Origin: an uncultured Nitrospira sp.
Lineage (GTDB): Bacteria > Nitrospirota > Nitrospiria > Nitrospirales > Nitrospiraceae
Reading direction: 5' to 3'
Length of the DNA: 23,660 nucleotides
Assembly: GCA_946479785.1 (NCBI GenBank)
Contig: CAMLHQ010000046.1
Coordinates: 1-23,660 of the forward strand
The notes under the pieces are model-generated. The model was not told where the DNA came from. It did not search any database and saw only the letters and a program-made list of their open reading frames with translations. Positions 1 through 8,788 of this stretch are shown piece by piece. A program made the translations under genes and the position numbers. The stretch's first letter is position 1; the number at the start of each line of letters is the position of its first letter.

Positions 1-530
1 TTTTCCTCCGCTGACAGTTGAGCGAGGGTCTTGCCCAACTCCGGCACGAAAAACACCGGATCGTAGCCAAACCCCCTTGTACCAGCCGGCTCTTCACTAA
101 TAACACCCTCCAGCTTGCCTGTCGTCACTTGAACTTCGCCAGAAGGCAAGGCCATGGCTGCTACAGTCATGAATCGGGCCGTTCGACGTTTGCGTGGCAC
201 TCCGGACAACTCCTGGAGCAACTTTCTCCAATTGTCTTCATAGGTGGCGTGCTCGCCGGCATAGCGGGCAGCAAACACTCCGGGCCGGCCTCCGAGCGCA
301 TCCACCTCCAGTCCGGTATCGTCCGCAACGGCCATCAAACCTGTGGCTTTGGATACAGCTCTTGCCTTCTTGATCGCATTCGCTTCACAGGTTTCGCCGT
401 CTTCAATGACATCAGGCACTTCAGGAAACTCGTCCAGCGTTCGAATGCTTATGCCGAGGTCACCCAGTAGCGCGGCGAGTTCCTCTCCTTTGTGTCGATT
501 GCGGGTTGCCAATACCAGCTCACGAATCAC
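1..530 (-). CDS. rdgB: RdgB/HAM1-family dITP/XTP pyrophosphatase (3' end outside window)
   Basis: Hydrolyses non-canonical purine NTPs (dITP, XTP, ITP) to the monophosphate and PPi, keeping deaminated purines out of DNA and RNA; cytoplasmic. The frame translated from a GTG at 530 shows the family signature from end to end: LATRNRHKGEEL at the N terminus (the T-x-N-x-x-K nucleotide-binding motif), ADDTGLEVDALGG-RPGVFAARYAG in the middle and GFGYDPVFF near the window edge. About 176 codons are visible; the family is near 200 residues, so roughly 20-25 C-terminal residues are missing. The GTG lies 3 nt after the rph stop and a GGAG sits about 9 nt upstream inside the end of rph, so the two genes are probably translationally coupled. 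The rph-rdgB pairing is common in bacteria. Identity is certain; the start is very likely. Confidence 0.95.
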   Translation of the reverse strand, partial: MIRELVLATRNRHKGEELAALLGDLGISIRTLDEFPEVPDVIEDGETCEANAIKKARAVSKATGLMAVADDTGLEVDALGGRPGVFAARYAGEHATYEDNWRKLLQELSGVPRKRRTARFMTVAAMALPSGEVQVTTGKLEGVISEEPAGTRGFGYDPVFFVPELGKTLAQLSAEE

Positions 531-533
531 TCG

Positions 534-1277
534 CTACTCCAGCGTCCCAATCAGGTCCCGCTGCAATGCCGTCAAGGTCTGGATGGCGCTCCAACCTTGT
601 GCGAGAAAACCGTCCATGTCCTGTTTGGCAAACGGTGTCTTCTCCGCGGTCCCTTGGATTTCGACAAATTGCCCCTTGCCCGTCATGACTAAATTCATAT
701 CCACTTCTGCTGTTGAATCTTCGATGTATGCCAAGTCAACGAGGATTTCTCCCCCGACCTTCCCGATGCTAATGGCGGCCAGGTAATCGCTCAACGGTCG
801 TTTCTTGATCAGACCACGCGTCTTCAACGTCGCCAGGGCATCCGCCAAGGCAATGAATGAACCCGTAATAGAGGCCGTACGGGTGCCACCATCGGCCTGA
901 ATAACATCGCAATCGATCCAGATCGAACGTTCCCCAAGTTGCGTCATGTCTGTGACGGCACGTAAGGCCCGTCCGACAAGCCGTTGAATCTCCAGTGTCC
1001 GGCCGCCCTGTTTCCCCTTGACCGCTTCTCGGGGTGACCGGTCGTGAGTAGCCCGGGGCAACATCGAATATTCCGCCGTCACCCATCCAGTCCCCTTCCC
1101 TTTCAAGAACGGCGGGACTTTGTCCTCTACGGAAGCGGTGCAAATCACTTTGGTATCACCCATTTCTATCAAGACTGATCCCTCGGCATGTTTGATAAAA
1201 TTCCTGGTCACCTTTACCGGTCGAAGTTGGTCCTTACGGCGTCCATCCGCTCGCAGCAATCCTGCTCCCGCACTCAT
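534..1277 (-). CDS. rph: Ribonuclease PH
   Basis: Phosphate-dependent 3'-5' exoribonuclease that trims the 3' ends of tRNA precursors and other RNAs. The 247-residue product matches the usual length (about 240). Family landmarks are visible in order: [13 protein letters not shown] near the N terminus, the [10 protein letters not shown] strand, the [13 protein letters not shown] substrate loop, [18 protein letters not shown], and the phosphate-binding [13 protein letters not shown] motif with its conserved Gly-Thr-Arg. The ATG start is preceded by a strong GAGGAG Shine-Dalgarno 5-6 nt away. A sigma-70-type promoter lies just upstream (1305-1333), giving a leader of about 20 nt. The gene is followed 3 nt later by rdgB and is the first gene of that transcript. 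Nothing looks truncated or unusual. Confidence 0.97.
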   Translation of the reverse strand: MSAGAGLLRADGRRKDQLRPVKVTRNFIKHAEGSVLIEMGDTKVICTASVEDKVPPFLKGKGTGWVTAEYSMLPRATHDRSPREAVKGKQGGRTLEIQRLVGRALRAVTDMTQLGERSIWIDCDVIQADGGTRTASITGSFIALADALATLKTRGLIKKRPLSDYLAAISIGKVGGEILVDLAYIEDSTAEVDMNLVMTGKGQFVEIQGTAEKTPFAKQDMDGFLAQGWSAIQTLTALQRDLIGTLE

Positions 1278-1304
1278 AATATTCTCCTCTAAACAATGCG
1301 GCGC

Positions 1305-1333
1305 ATTATAGTGAACCGTCTTTCAAAGCGCAA
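1305..1333 (-). promoter_or_regulatory. Predicted sigma-70 promoter of rph-rdgB
   Basis: On the minus strand TTGCGC (1328-1333), a 17-bp spacer and a perfect TATAAT (1305-1310). Expected transcription start is near 1298, about 20 nt before the rph ATG at 1277. Predicted from sequence only. Confidence 0.7.
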
Positions 1334-1588
1334 TGAAATGGCCTTGAGAGCGCCCCTGCGTCCGCTGGATACGATTGCATTCGGTCCAGTGTACAAACTC
1401 GTGGCGGTTGGCCAATTTCTGGACCTCACAACGGCCCTCAACCTTCCTGGTCTGCAAAGAGATTCCGGCATGCAAGTGATGATTAGGAGCCAGAACCTTT
1501 CGACTAGACGAACCTTTTCGCCGTTATCACGTTAAGGCAATAGCGCTGACACAAGACAATTGCAACCCGGCAAAAAAACATAAATTAG

Positions 1589-1604
1589 TGGCACAAAAGG
1601 TGCA
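1589..1604 (+). promoter_or_regulatory. Predicted sigma-54 (RpoN) promoter of the HD-GYP regulator
   Basis: TGGCAC, five bases, GTGCA: the -24 GG (1590-1591) and -12 GC (1602-1603) dinucleotides are exactly 12 bp apart as in the sigma-54 consensus TGGCAC-N5-TTGCA, with one mismatch. The implied start near 1614 gives an 85-90 nt leader to the ATG at 1701. No good sigma-70 pair was seen in front of this gene. Confidence 0.55.
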
Positions 1605-1700
1605 CCACGTTCTACAGTTCTTCAGAGATACTCGGGAACTGGTACAGACAAGTTCGACGGCTTACAACGAACCCCGTCCGCTCAAGCTGACAAGTCACCT

Positions 1701-2843
1701 ATGACGCTGCTCCTCGATCGCCCCACTCAACACGCACTTGTTGACCTTAAACGTGTGTTGATCATCGACGATGAAGAACCGATTCGTCGTCTGCTGGGAT
1801 ATATGCTCCAATCACACGGATATGAAACTGTCCTGGCTTCCGACGCCAAAGAAGCTCGCTTGCGGCTGGCAGAAATCTCCTTCGCGTTGGTGTTGTGCGA
1901 CGTCAACATGCCGGGTGAGTCCGGCATGGACCTAGTCCGGAGTATCTTGAGCCAGCACCCCCACACAGCGGCCATCATGGTGACCGGTCTCGACAGCCCC
2001 GTCTTGGCCAATGCCGCGTTGGACATGGGAGCCTTCGGCTATATCATCAAGCCGTTCGAATCGAACGAAGTGCTCATCAACGTCGCCAATGCCCTGCGCC
2101 GACGCCGCCTCGAGATGGAGAATCGACTCCATCGTGAAAACCTCGAGGACGTCGTCAGAACCAGGACAATGGCGTTGCAGCAAGCATTGGAATGGCTCGA
2201 AAAGAGCGAGAAAGAACTGCGTCTTTCACGGGAAGAAACCATTCAACGGCTGGCCATCGCGGCGGAGTACCGCGACAGCGCGACGGCTCAACACATTCAC
2301 CGCATGAGTCATTATTGCGAACTGCTGGCCCGCCGTTACGGGTTGTCGGCTGAACGCTGCGATCTCATTCGCACGGCAAGCCCGATGCACGACATCGGAA
2401 AGATCGGCACGCCTGATCATGTGCTGCTCAAGCCGGGAAAGTTTACCCAGGACGAATTTAACGTGATCGCGCAACATGCAGAAATCGGTTACCGCATCCT
2501 CGCCGGCTCCGACGCGGAGATCCTGAACGTGGCCGCCACCATCGCCCTCACACATCATGAACGGTGGGACGGCAGCGGATATCCACGAAAGTTGAAGGGT
2601 GAAGCGATCCCAATAGAAGGCCGCATCGCTTCGATCGCGGATGCATTCGATGCCCTTACCACTGCCAGGGTGTACAAACCGGCATTCGCCTTCGATCATG
2701 CCGTCGACTTGATGAGCAACCATCGGGGCGAACATTTCGATCCCGAGCTGCTCGACGTCTTTCTCGCCTCACTCAGCGAGATCAAACGCATCCACGAAGA
2801 GTACGCCGATCGAGTCCCTCCAAGCTTGCCCAGCCAACTGTAG
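1701..2843 (+). CDS. Response regulator with REC and HD-GYP domains (predicted c-di-GMP phosphodiesterase)
   Basis: Predicted phosphorylation-controlled hydrolase of cyclic di-GMP, a second messenger governing motility and biofilm. Residues 18-135 are a receiver domain: acidic pair D23/D24, phospho-acceptor D67 in CDVNMPGE, T95 in MVTG and K117 in IKPF. A Glu/Arg-rich coiled-coil linker follows (about 133-182). Residues 183-365 are an HD-GYP domain with H230-D231-x-G-K233, H259, HHERWDGSGYP at 285-295 and IASIADAFDAL at 309-319, so the metal-binding and GYP motifs look intact. No partner histidine kinase is adjacent. The ATG at 1701 has no clear Shine-Dalgarno, but the REC fold begins right after it. 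A sigma-54 promoter match lies about 100 bp upstream. Only 380 residues and no other output domain. Function is inferred from family; the ligand is not shown. Confidence 0.93.
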   Translation: MTLLLDRPTQHALVDLKRVLIIDDEEPIRRLLGYMLQSHGYETVLASDAKEARLRLAEISFALVLCDVNMPGESGMDLVRSILSQHPHTAAIMVTGLDSPVLANAALDMGAFGYIIKPFESNEVLINVANALRRRRLEMENRLHRENLEDVVRTRTMALQQALEWLEKSEKELRLSREETIQRLAIAAEYRDSATAQHIHRMSHYCELLARRYGLSAERCDLIRTASPMHDIGKIGTPDHVLLKPGKFTQDEFNVIAQHAEIGYRILAGSDAEILNVAATIALTHHERWDGSGYPRKLKGEAIPIEGRIASIADAFDALTTARVYKPAFAFDHAVDLMSNHRGEHFDPELLDVFLASLSEIKRIHEEYADRVPPSLPSQL

Positions 2844-2863
2844 CGTGCGATTAACTCATTTCG

Positions 2864-2891
2864 TTGACAGTATTCCGCTCACCGCTATACT
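2864..2891 (+). promoter_or_regulatory. Predicted strong sigma-70 promoter
   Basis: Perfect TTGACA (2864-2869), a 16-bp spacer and TATACT (2886-2891), starting 20 bp after the stop of the HD-GYP gene. Expected start near 2898 gives a leader of about 50 nt for the gene at 2949. It separates that gene transcriptionally from the upstream regulator. Confidence 0.75.
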
Positions 2892-2948
2892 TCAATCATT
2901 CGGTACAGTCCACACACTGCAGCGGTGGCAGCGAAAGGATCGTCGATC

Positions 2949-3458
2949 ATGGCCAAGAAAGCTGCGTCCCTCAAGAAGACGGGAGTCACGAGAAACTGGA
3001 TCGCGTATCTCTGTGAAGCCCTCGTGACGTCCGGTGTCATGCCGACCTGGGAAGCCGCGACCTACCTCACTGAAAATTTGTTCGGTGAATCACCGAATCC
3101 CAGACTGCTCGGAACGAGAAACGCCCACGAAGTCGCCGCGCAGTTCCTCCATCGCTTGTATCAACCGGTGGTCGAAGCAGCGTCGCGCGAAGTGACGTTG
3201 CACCATGGCGCCATGGTGCATGTGTTCACGGACATCAGCCTAACCGGAAAATCCGCCGTCCTGGTCGTCTATTTTCCAGGAGAAGGGCAACCGCATCAGT
3301 TGTTGATGCTCGACGCCGCCAAAGCCTGGGATCTCGTTTTTCAGGATTCTGAAACGTTCAATCGCTGGGCGGAAGATCGGTATCGACTGGTGAAGTCAGC
3401 GCTGACGGCTGCCATCGGCAGGCCGGTCGGACACCGGCTTCTGGCGGAAGTATCCTAA
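2949..3458 (+). CDS. Conserved-looking hypothetical protein, 169 residues
   Basis: Not recognised. The product is soluble with no signal peptide or membrane segment. It has a basic N terminus (MAKKAASLKK), a predicted helical first half and a mixed second half with a beta-rich patch (VHVFTDISLTGKSAVLVVYF) followed by helices. The ATG at 2949 has AAGGA 9 nt upstream; a GTG at 2925 in the same frame has no ribosome binding site, so the ATG was chosen. It has its own near-consensus promoter and ends 19 nt before the convergent metH stop. A strong promoter and a clean start argue that it is a real and possibly well-expressed gene. No function can be proposed from sequence alone. Confidence 0.75.
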   Translation: MAKKAASLKKTGVTRNWIAYLCEALVTSGVMPTWEAATYLTENLFGESPNPRLLGTRNAHEVAAQFLHRLYQPVVEAASREVTLHHGAMVHVFTDISLTGKSAVLVVYFPGEGQPHQLLMLDAAKAWDLVFQDSETFNRWAEDRYRLVKSALTAAIGRPVGHRLLAEVS

Positions 3459-3477
3459 CGTCTCACATTCTTATCGA

Positions 3478-6400
3478 TCAGGTTGGTTCGTAGTTCAGGT
3501 TCGGTGAGAGCCAGCGCTCGACCGTGTGCTGGTCCATCTCCTTCCGCCGGGCGTAGTCTTCGACTTGATCTCTGCCGATCTTTCCCACGGCAAAGTATTT
3601 CGCTTGCGGGTGAGCAAAGTAGAACCCGCTCACGGCTGCGGCGGGGAGCATCGCGAAACTTTCGGTCAGAGTGATACCTGCATGCGTTTCCACGTGCAAT
3701 ACATCGAACAGCAATCGTTTCTCGGTATGGTCCGGACAAGCTGGATAGCCGGGGGCCGGACGGATGCCCCGATACCGTTCGCGGATTACATCGTCATGCG
3801 TTAATCGTTCGGACTTGCCATAGCCCCACTCTTTCCTTGCCTGTTTGTGGAGATACTCCGCAAATGCCTCCGCTAAACGATCCGCCAGCGCTTTCGCCAT
3901 AATCGAATTATAGTCGTCATGGTCCTTGTCGAATAGGCGGCACAGTTCGTCCAATCCGATACCCGCCGTCACGGCGAAGGCACCGACATGGTCGGTTCGG
4001 CCGGATTCCTTGGGTGCGACGTAATCAGCTAGAGCGAGGTTCGGCTGTGTTTCCGGTTTCGCGAGCTGTTGTCTGAGCGTGTGAATCGTCGTCACGACTG
4101 TTGAACGAGTTGCATCTGTGTACAGCTCGATGTCATCGCCCACGCTGGATGCGGCAAAAAACCCGTACACGCCTCTTGCCCGTAACAACTTTTCATTGAT
4201 GATCCGGTCAAGCAGTTGTTGTGCATCCGCGAACAGTTCTTTTGCCCTCGCTCCGATCGTCGCATCCTCAAAAATTGCCGGATATCGTCCCTTGAGTTCC
4301 CATGTATGGAAAAATGGAGACCAATCGATGTATGGCAGTAATTCGACGAGTGGTTGGTCCTCAATCACGCGAATGCCCAGAAACGCAGGCACTGGAATAT
4401 CGACGCTGCTCCAATCACTGGATAAGCGATGCGCGCGCGCCTTCTCTAACGAAAGGAGAGCCTTCTCCCCACGATCTTGATGGGCCTGCCTGACTCGACT
4501 GTAATCCTCGCGCACCTGTCGCACGAAACCCGGCTTCTGTTCCCGGCTCATGAGGCTGCCGACGACACCGACGGCTCGCGATGCATCCAGGACATGCACG
4601 ACCGACGGTTCATACGAGGGAGCGATTTTCACAGCGGTGTGCGCCTTGCTTGTCGTCGCGCCGCCGATCAAGAGCGGCACGTCAAGTCCTTCGCGGGTCA
4701 TTTCCTTGGCCACGTGCACCATTTCATCGAGCGAGGGCGTAATCAGACCGCTCAACCCGACAATATCCGCCTTCTGTTCACGCGCAGCAGCCAGAATCTT
4801 TTCACAGGGCACCATGACACCCAGGTCGATCACGTCGTAATTGTTGCAGCCGAGAACAACGCCAACGATGTTCTTCCCAATGTCGTGGACATCCCCCTTG
4901 ACTGTGGCAAGCAATATCTTTCCCTGCGATCGATAGTCGCCAAGGCGCTGTTTCTCCGCTTCCATAAACGGCATGAGGTAGGCCACCGCCTTCTTCATGA
5001 CGCGGGCACTCTTCACCACTTGTGGCAAGAACATCTTGCCCGAACCGAACAGATCGCCGACCACGTTCATTCCGGACATCAGCGGCCCTTCGATCACGGA
5101 CAACGGCTTTGGATATTTTTGCCGAGCCTCCTCCGTATCCTGGTCGATATAGTCCGTGATGCCTTTGACTAAGGCATGGGAAAGTCTCTCTTCCACGGTG
5201 CCCTTTCGCCATTCATCGTCCTTGACGGCCACCTTGCCTTTCTGCTTCACCGTTTCCGCAAAGGCCACCAGCCGTTCCGTCGCATCCGGCCGCCGATTCA
5301 GCAGGACATCCTCGACAAGCTCGAGCAGGTCCTTGGAAATTTCTTCGTACACGGCCAACTGTCCAGCATTCACGATGCCCATATCGAGTCCGGCCTTGAT
5401 CGCATGATAGAGAAAGGCCGCATGCATCGCTTCACGCACGATGTTATTCCCTCGGAACGAGAAAGAAATGTTGCTGATACCGCCGCTGACTTTCGCTCCG
5501 GGAAGGTTCTGCTTGATCCACTTTGTCGCTTCGATGAAATTCACCGCATAGTTGTTGTGCTCCTCGATCCCGGTTGCGACGGTCAGAATGTTTGGATCGA
5601 AAAAGATGTCCGTCGACGGCACCCCCACTCGTTCCGTTAAAATCTTGTACGAACGGGCGCAAATTTCCTTCTTGCGCTCCAGCGTGTCGGCCTGCCCACT
5701 TTCGTCGAACGCCATCACGACAAGAGCTGCACCATACCGGTGAATCAATGTTGCCTGCTCAGTGAACTTGTGTTCGCCTTCTTTCAGACTGATGCTGTTC
5801 ACGACGGGCTTGCCCTGGATATTCTTCAGTCCGGTCTCCAGCACCTCCCATTTGGAACTGTCCACCATGATGGGCACTTTGCAGATATCCGGCTCTGAGG
5901 CGACGAGCCGGAGGAATTTCTCCATCGCTGCGTTGGAATCAAGCATGCCTTCGTCCATATTGATATCGATGATCTGCGCGCCGCCTTCCACCTGTTGTCG
6001 CGCCACGGACAATGCCGCCTCGTAATCCCCGGCCAAGATGAGCTTGGCGAAAGCCGGAGAGCCGGTCACATTGGTGCGCTCACCGATGTTGACAAAATTG
6101 GACTCAGGACGAATCGTCAAGGCTTCTAAACCGCTCAGTCTCGTATACGGTTCAACCATTGGAATGGTCCGGGGCATAATCCCACGCACTGCTTCCGCGA
6201 TCAGCTTGATGTGAGCTGGCGTCGTCCCGCAGCAGCCGCCGACAATGTTCAACCAGCCGTTCTGAGCCCAATCACCGAGCTGCGGCGCCAGCGTTTCCGG
6301 GGTCTCCGGGAAACCGGTCGGCAGCAAGGGGTTGGGAAGGCCAGCATTCGGATGCGCACTAAGATAAATCGGTGCAATCTGCGATAGTTCTTCAATGAGT

Positions 6401-7167
6401 GGCCGCATTTCTTTTGGCCCCAAGGCGCAGTTCATCCCAACGCTCAACAGCGGAACGTGCGAGATGGAATTCCAAAACGCCTCAACCGTTTGTCCAGTAA
6501 CCCCGCGATTGCTTCCGGCTTGGATAAAAGTCACGGAGGCCATGATCGGCACGGACCGCGCACCGCCGGCAAACAGCTGTTGAATCGCAAAGAAAGCGGC
6601 TTTCGCGTTCAGCGTGTCGAAAATGGTTTCAACTAACAAGATATCGGCGCCCCCATCCAGCAAGCCACGAACCTGATCGCTATACGCGGAAATAAGCTCT
6701 TCATAGGTGGTCCCGCGTGCAGCCGGATTGTTGACGTCCGTTGAAATCGAAGAGGTCTTGGTGGTCGGTCCAATGGCGCCGGCCACGAAACAGTGCCGCC
6801 CAGGCTGTGCGGCTTGGACGTTAACCACCGCCCGCTTAGCACATTCCGCACCCGCCTTAGACAGTTGATACCCCAGCGTCTCCATGTGATAGTCCACAAG
6901 CGAAATGGCCTGGGAGTTGAAGGTGTTTGTCTCGACGATATCCGCGCCGGCTTCGAGATACTGGCGATGGATGTCCTCGATGAGGGCGGGCTGTGTAATG
7001 TTCAGGAGATCGTTGTGCCCCTTGAGATCCTTCTTCCAGTTCTTAAATCGCTCGCCGCGGAAAGCCGCCTCGTCCAGCTTCCGCTGCTGGATCATGGTTC
7101 CCATGGCTCCATCAAGAATCACGATGCGTTCCCGGAGCAAGCGTTCAAGCGCTGTCACGTCTCCCAC
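3478..7167 (-). CDS. metH: Cobalamin-dependent methionine synthase
   Basis: Transfers the methyl group of 5-methyltetrahydrofolate to homocysteine through methylcobalamin; last step of methionine synthesis and of folate recycling. At 1229 residues it is full length with all four modules: homocysteine domain with zinc ligands C247 and C312-C313 (GGCCGTTP), pterin domain from about 350 ([11 protein letters not shown]), B12 cap and Rossmann domain with D759-x-H761-x-x-G764, and the C-terminal AdoMet activation domain with [12 protein letters not shown] at 1136-1147. GTG at 7167 has GAAGG 8 nt upstream; a second in-frame GTG at 7158 also has a plausible site (AAAGG), so the start may be three residues later. 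A good promoter lies about 35 bp upstream; the leader of about 30 nt leaves no room for a B12 or SAM riboswitch. Confidence 0.98.
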   Translation of the reverse strand: MGDVTALERLLRERIVILDGAMGTMIQQRKLDEAAFRGERFKNWKKDLKGHNDLLNITQPALIEDIHRQYLEAGADIVETNTFNSQAISLVDYHMETLGYQLSKAGAECAKRAVVNVQAAQPGRHCFVAGAIGPTTKTSSISTDVNNPAARGTTYEELISAYSDQVRGLLDGGADILLVETIFDTLNAKAAFFAIQQLFAGGARSVPIMASVTFIQAGSNRGVTGQTVEAFWNSISHVPLLSVGMNCALGPKEMRPLIEELSQIAPIYLSAHPNAGLPNPLLPTGFPETPETLAPQLGDWAQNGWLNIVGGCCGTTPAHIKLIAEAVRGIMPRTIPMVEPYTRLSGLEALTIRPESNFVNIGERTNVTGSPAFAKLILAGDYEAALSVARQQVEGGAQIIDINMDEGMLDSNAAMEKFLRLVASEPDICKVPIMVDSSKWEVLETGLKNIQGKPVVNSISLKEGEHKFTEQATLIHRYGAALVVMAFDESGQADTLERKKEICARSYKILTERVGVPSTDIFFDPNILTVATGIEEHNNYAVNFIEATKWIKQNLPGAKVSGGISNISFSFRGNNIVREAMHAAFLYHAIKAGLDMGIVNAGQLAVYEEISKDLLELVEDVLLNRRPDATERLVAFAETVKQKGKVAVKDDEWRKGTVEERLSHALVKGITDYIDQDTEEARQKYPKPLSVIEGPLMSGMNVVGDLFGSGKMFLPQVVKSARVMKKAVAYLMPFMEAEKQRLGDYRSQGKILLATVKGDVHDIGKNIVGVVLGCNNYDVIDLGVMVPCEKILAAAREQKADIVGLSGLITPSLDEMVHVAKEMTREGLDVPLLIGGATTSKAHTAVKIAPSYEPSVVHVLDASRAVGVVGSLMSREQKPGFVRQVREDYSRVRQAHQDRGEKALLSLEKARAHRLSSDWSSVDIPVPAFLGIRVIEDQPLVELLPYIDWSPFFHTWELKGRYPAIFEDATIGARAKELFADAQQLLDRIINEKLLRARGVYGFFAASSVGDDIELYTDATRSTVVTTIHTLRQQLAKPETQPNLALADYVAPKESGRTDHVGAFAVTAGIGLDELCRLFDKDHDDYNSIMAKALADRLAEAFAEYLHKQARKEWGYGKSERLTHDDVIRERYRGIRPAPGYPACPDHTEKRLLFDVLHVETHAGITLTESFAMLPAAAVSGFYFAHPQAKYFAVGKIGRDQVEDYARRKEMDQHTVERWLSPNLNYEPT

Positions 7168-7201
7168 CTTTCAGACCTTCGGCAAGGCTCTGTGCTGCGC
7201 C

Positions 7202-7230
7202 ATCATACTGATTCATTCCCTGACCGGCAA
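7202..7230 (-). promoter_or_regulatory. Predicted sigma-70 promoter of metH
   Basis: Minus-strand TTGCCG (7225-7230), 17-bp spacer, TATGAT (7202-7207). Expected start near 7195, giving a leader of about 28 nt to GTG 7167. Its -35 box lies only 20 bp from the -35 of the divergent promoter at 7251-7279, so the two could share a regulator. Confidence 0.7.
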
Positions 7231-7250
7231 CCAACCCCGCCGATACTGCC

Positions 7251-7279
7251 TTGACAGAAACGGAGACCACCGATACGAT
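7251..7279 (+). promoter_or_regulatory. Predicted sigma-70 promoter of the 7303 gene
   Basis: Perfect TTGACA (7251-7256), 17-bp spacer, TACGAT (7274-7279). Expected start near 7286, about 17 nt before the TTG start at 7303. Confidence 0.7.
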
Positions 7280-7302
7280 GGCCCAACGGCTGGAGAGAAG
7301 GT

Positions 7303-8094
7303 TTGCTCCTGCGCAACCGGTCATCACGCTTCGGTTCAAGCTGGGTTTTCCCCATCATTCTCTTCCTGTGCCTGCTCCCAGGCTCGCTTCCGGCTGCTCC
7401 CTACTTCGAGGATGGTTTTCTCGGACTGACGCAGACGGAGCTGCACGAAAAAATGGGCATGCCTCAAGCGGTACGAGACCGCAAATCGGCCTTGCGGGTG
7501 TTCAGTTACTACGCGATTTCTGATTGGGACAAGTACTTCAGAAAGCTCGTTTCGCCTGAAAACGGCGAGGATGTCTATACCTTCAAGCGTGACGGCATCG
7601 ATGTCCGCTATTCCTTTAGTTATGCGGTCGATCCGAACGAGCAAAGCGAGAACCGCACGCTGTACGTTCGACTGGTGGACATCGAATTTTCTCCCGCTGT
7701 TCCGATCAACCAAATTCCTTCGCTTGTGCCGGAGTTTCGGCCCCCCACCGACCCCGCTTCTCCCTCGTTCCGATCTAACATTTGGGTCCTTCTGTTCAAA
7801 GGCAGCGCATCGCCCCAAGCTCGATTTATCGTGAAAGAAGCAACGAAGGATCAACTCGACTGGACCTTGGCCTACCAATTATTTTCGCTGCAAGGTCTAC
7901 CCGATCCCTTGACGACGAAATCACTGATCGATCGATTGGAGATCAGCACCCAGAGTATCGACCTCGTGAAACGTCGGCAGAAACACACGCACGACCCAAT
8001 CATGAACCCCTATTCTACCGAGTTCTCGCAACAACAGGTCTCTCCCCGACCGGCGGAGGCCAAGAAAATCCCGGTCCCCAAGTACGCGGACTAA
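7303..8094 (+). CDS. Exported hypothetical protein with a BamE/SmpA-like motif near the N terminus
   Basis: Unrecognised 263-residue protein. The N terminus is a typical signal peptide: basic residues (RNRSSR), a hydrophobic core at 15-25 (VFPIILFLCLL) and a likely cleavage after LPAA at about 29-32, so it is predicted to be periplasmic. Residues 41-58 (GLTQTELHEKMGMPQAVR) resemble the helix-turn motif of BamE/SmpA-type domains; a similar motif occurs in the protein at 8789. The rest is rich in beta-type segments with a Pro-rich patch (about 146-158) and a polar tail. The start is TTG with GGAG 7 nt upstream; no in-frame ATG lies between the promoter and the signal peptide. It is divergent from metH. 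A role in the cell envelope is inferred only from export. Confidence 0.75.
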   Translation: MLLRNRSSRFGSSWVFPIILFLCLLPGSLPAAPYFEDGFLGLTQTELHEKMGMPQAVRDRKSALRVFSYYAISDWDKYFRKLVSPENGEDVYTFKRDGIDVRYSFSYAVDPNEQSENRTLYVRLVDIEFSPAVPINQIPSLVPEFRPPTDPASPSFRSNIWVLLFKGSASPQARFIVKEATKDQLDWTLAYQLFSLQGLPDPLTTKSLIDRLEISTQSIDLVKRRQKHTHDPIMNPYSTEFSQQQVSPRPAEAKKIPVPKYAD

Positions 8095-8127
8095 TTCCAG
8101 AACATGTGCCGGGTGGAATGACAGGCC

Positions 8128-8679
8128 TTACTGGGCTTGCGAGAGGCGGTCCTGCTGTTTCTGTTGAATCTGCGCCGCTTTGTTTTTCATGACGGTGCCT
8201 GCCCCGTCGTCCGCAATATAGACAAGGACCGGTGCGCATATCACTGTCATGATGAGGCACCAGAGCGCAAGCATTCTGATACCCTCGCTACGACTGAAGT
8301 TCATTGCGACAAAACAGAGCAAGGCGATCAGACCCGCATAGGTGATGACCTTGGACTGCTGAAATGACATGCCTGGAACATCGATCACGAATCCATTTTC
8401 CGAGCGGAAGATCGTGCCGATCCGGTCGGTCGCGCCACGGCGAATTGCCCCATCATCAGAGTGATCGGCTTGCTCTACAGCCGTCACGCGGGAACGGTAG
8501 AGCGGAGGAATATGGTTATAGTCGTCGGTGATGACCCGCGTTCCCTTTTCATCTGTGTAGGAGTACAGTGTTTTAGAAAATGCATCGGAAGCGAAGGGGC
8601 CTCCTATACCCAACAGAAGGACAGAGAACAAGATCATGGTGCAGCCACATCGGTTTACACGGATCGATCGAAAAGACAT
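8128..8679 (-). CDS. DUF4124-domain membrane protein
   Basis: A 183-residue envelope protein. An N-terminal signal or anchor segment (about 13-33) is followed by a short DUF4124-type module, LYSYTDEKGTRVITDDYNHIPPLYRSRV (split as LYSYTDEKG at 38-46 and TDDYNHIPP at 51-59), typical of small exported proteins of unknown role. Two further membrane helices follow (about 111-127 and 135-153), then a polar Gln-rich tail. The ATG at 8679 has no Shine-Dalgarno, but a TATACT box ends 6 nt before it, so the mRNA may be leaderless; an in-frame ATG at 8637 is an alternative start giving a more compact signal peptide. It is convergent with the gene ending at 8094 (33 nt between stops). Confidence 0.75.
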   Translation of the reverse strand: MSFRSIRVNRCGCTMILFSVLLLGIGGPFASDAFSKTLYSYTDEKGTRVITDDYNHIPPLYRSRVTAVEQADHSDDGAIRRGATDRIGTIFRSENGFVIDVPGMSFQQSKVITYAGLIALLCFVAMNFSRSEGIRMLALWCLIMTVICAPVLVYIADDGAGTVMKNKAAQIQQKQQDRLSQAQ

Positions 8680-8741
8680 GCTTCGAGTATAGCTCAGGCT
8701 CCGATCTTATTGATTCAATAGGGCAAATACATCACGAGCTC

Positions 8742-8771
8742 TTGACGCCCGGAACGCCCGATTGCTACCAT
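8742..8771 (+). promoter_or_regulatory. Predicted sigma-70 promoter of the 8789 gene
   Basis: TTGACG (8742-8747), 18-bp spacer, TACCAT (8766-8771). Expected start near 8778 would leave a leader of only about 10 nt before the ATG at 8789, with no Shine-Dalgarno visible in it. Confidence 0.5.
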
Positions 8772-8788
8772 GCCTTTGAGACACATCT

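Larger units (their letters stand above)
1278..1700. other. Intergenic region between divergent rph and the HD-GYP regulator
   Basis: A 423-bp gap without a convincing gene. It holds the rph promoter at its left end, a direct repeat of GAACCTT(T)TCG (1493-1502 and 1510-1520) and a sigma-54-type promoter match (1589-1604). A short open frame at 1296-1535 on the plus strand begins over the rph promoter and has no ribosome binding site or family resemblance, so it is not called. I see no tRNA, riboswitch or insertion-sequence remnant here. Confidence 0.6.

Noticed and set aside
1296..1535. Open frame of 79 codons on the plus strand
   Set aside because: Begins over the rph promoter, has no ribosome binding site and no recognisable protein features.
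4477..5172. Long plus-strand open frame (231 codons) opposite metH
   Set aside because: It is antisense to well-conserved metH sequence; the translation shows no domain and high-GC genes often give such shadows.
7168..7250. Possible cobalamin or SAM riboswitch before metH
   Set aside because: Only about 30 nt lie between the predicted start and the GTG, too short for either element, and no B12-box was seen.
8095..8127. TTCCA/TGGAA inverted repeat as terminator
   Set aside because: Five-base stem with a long loop and no T-run.
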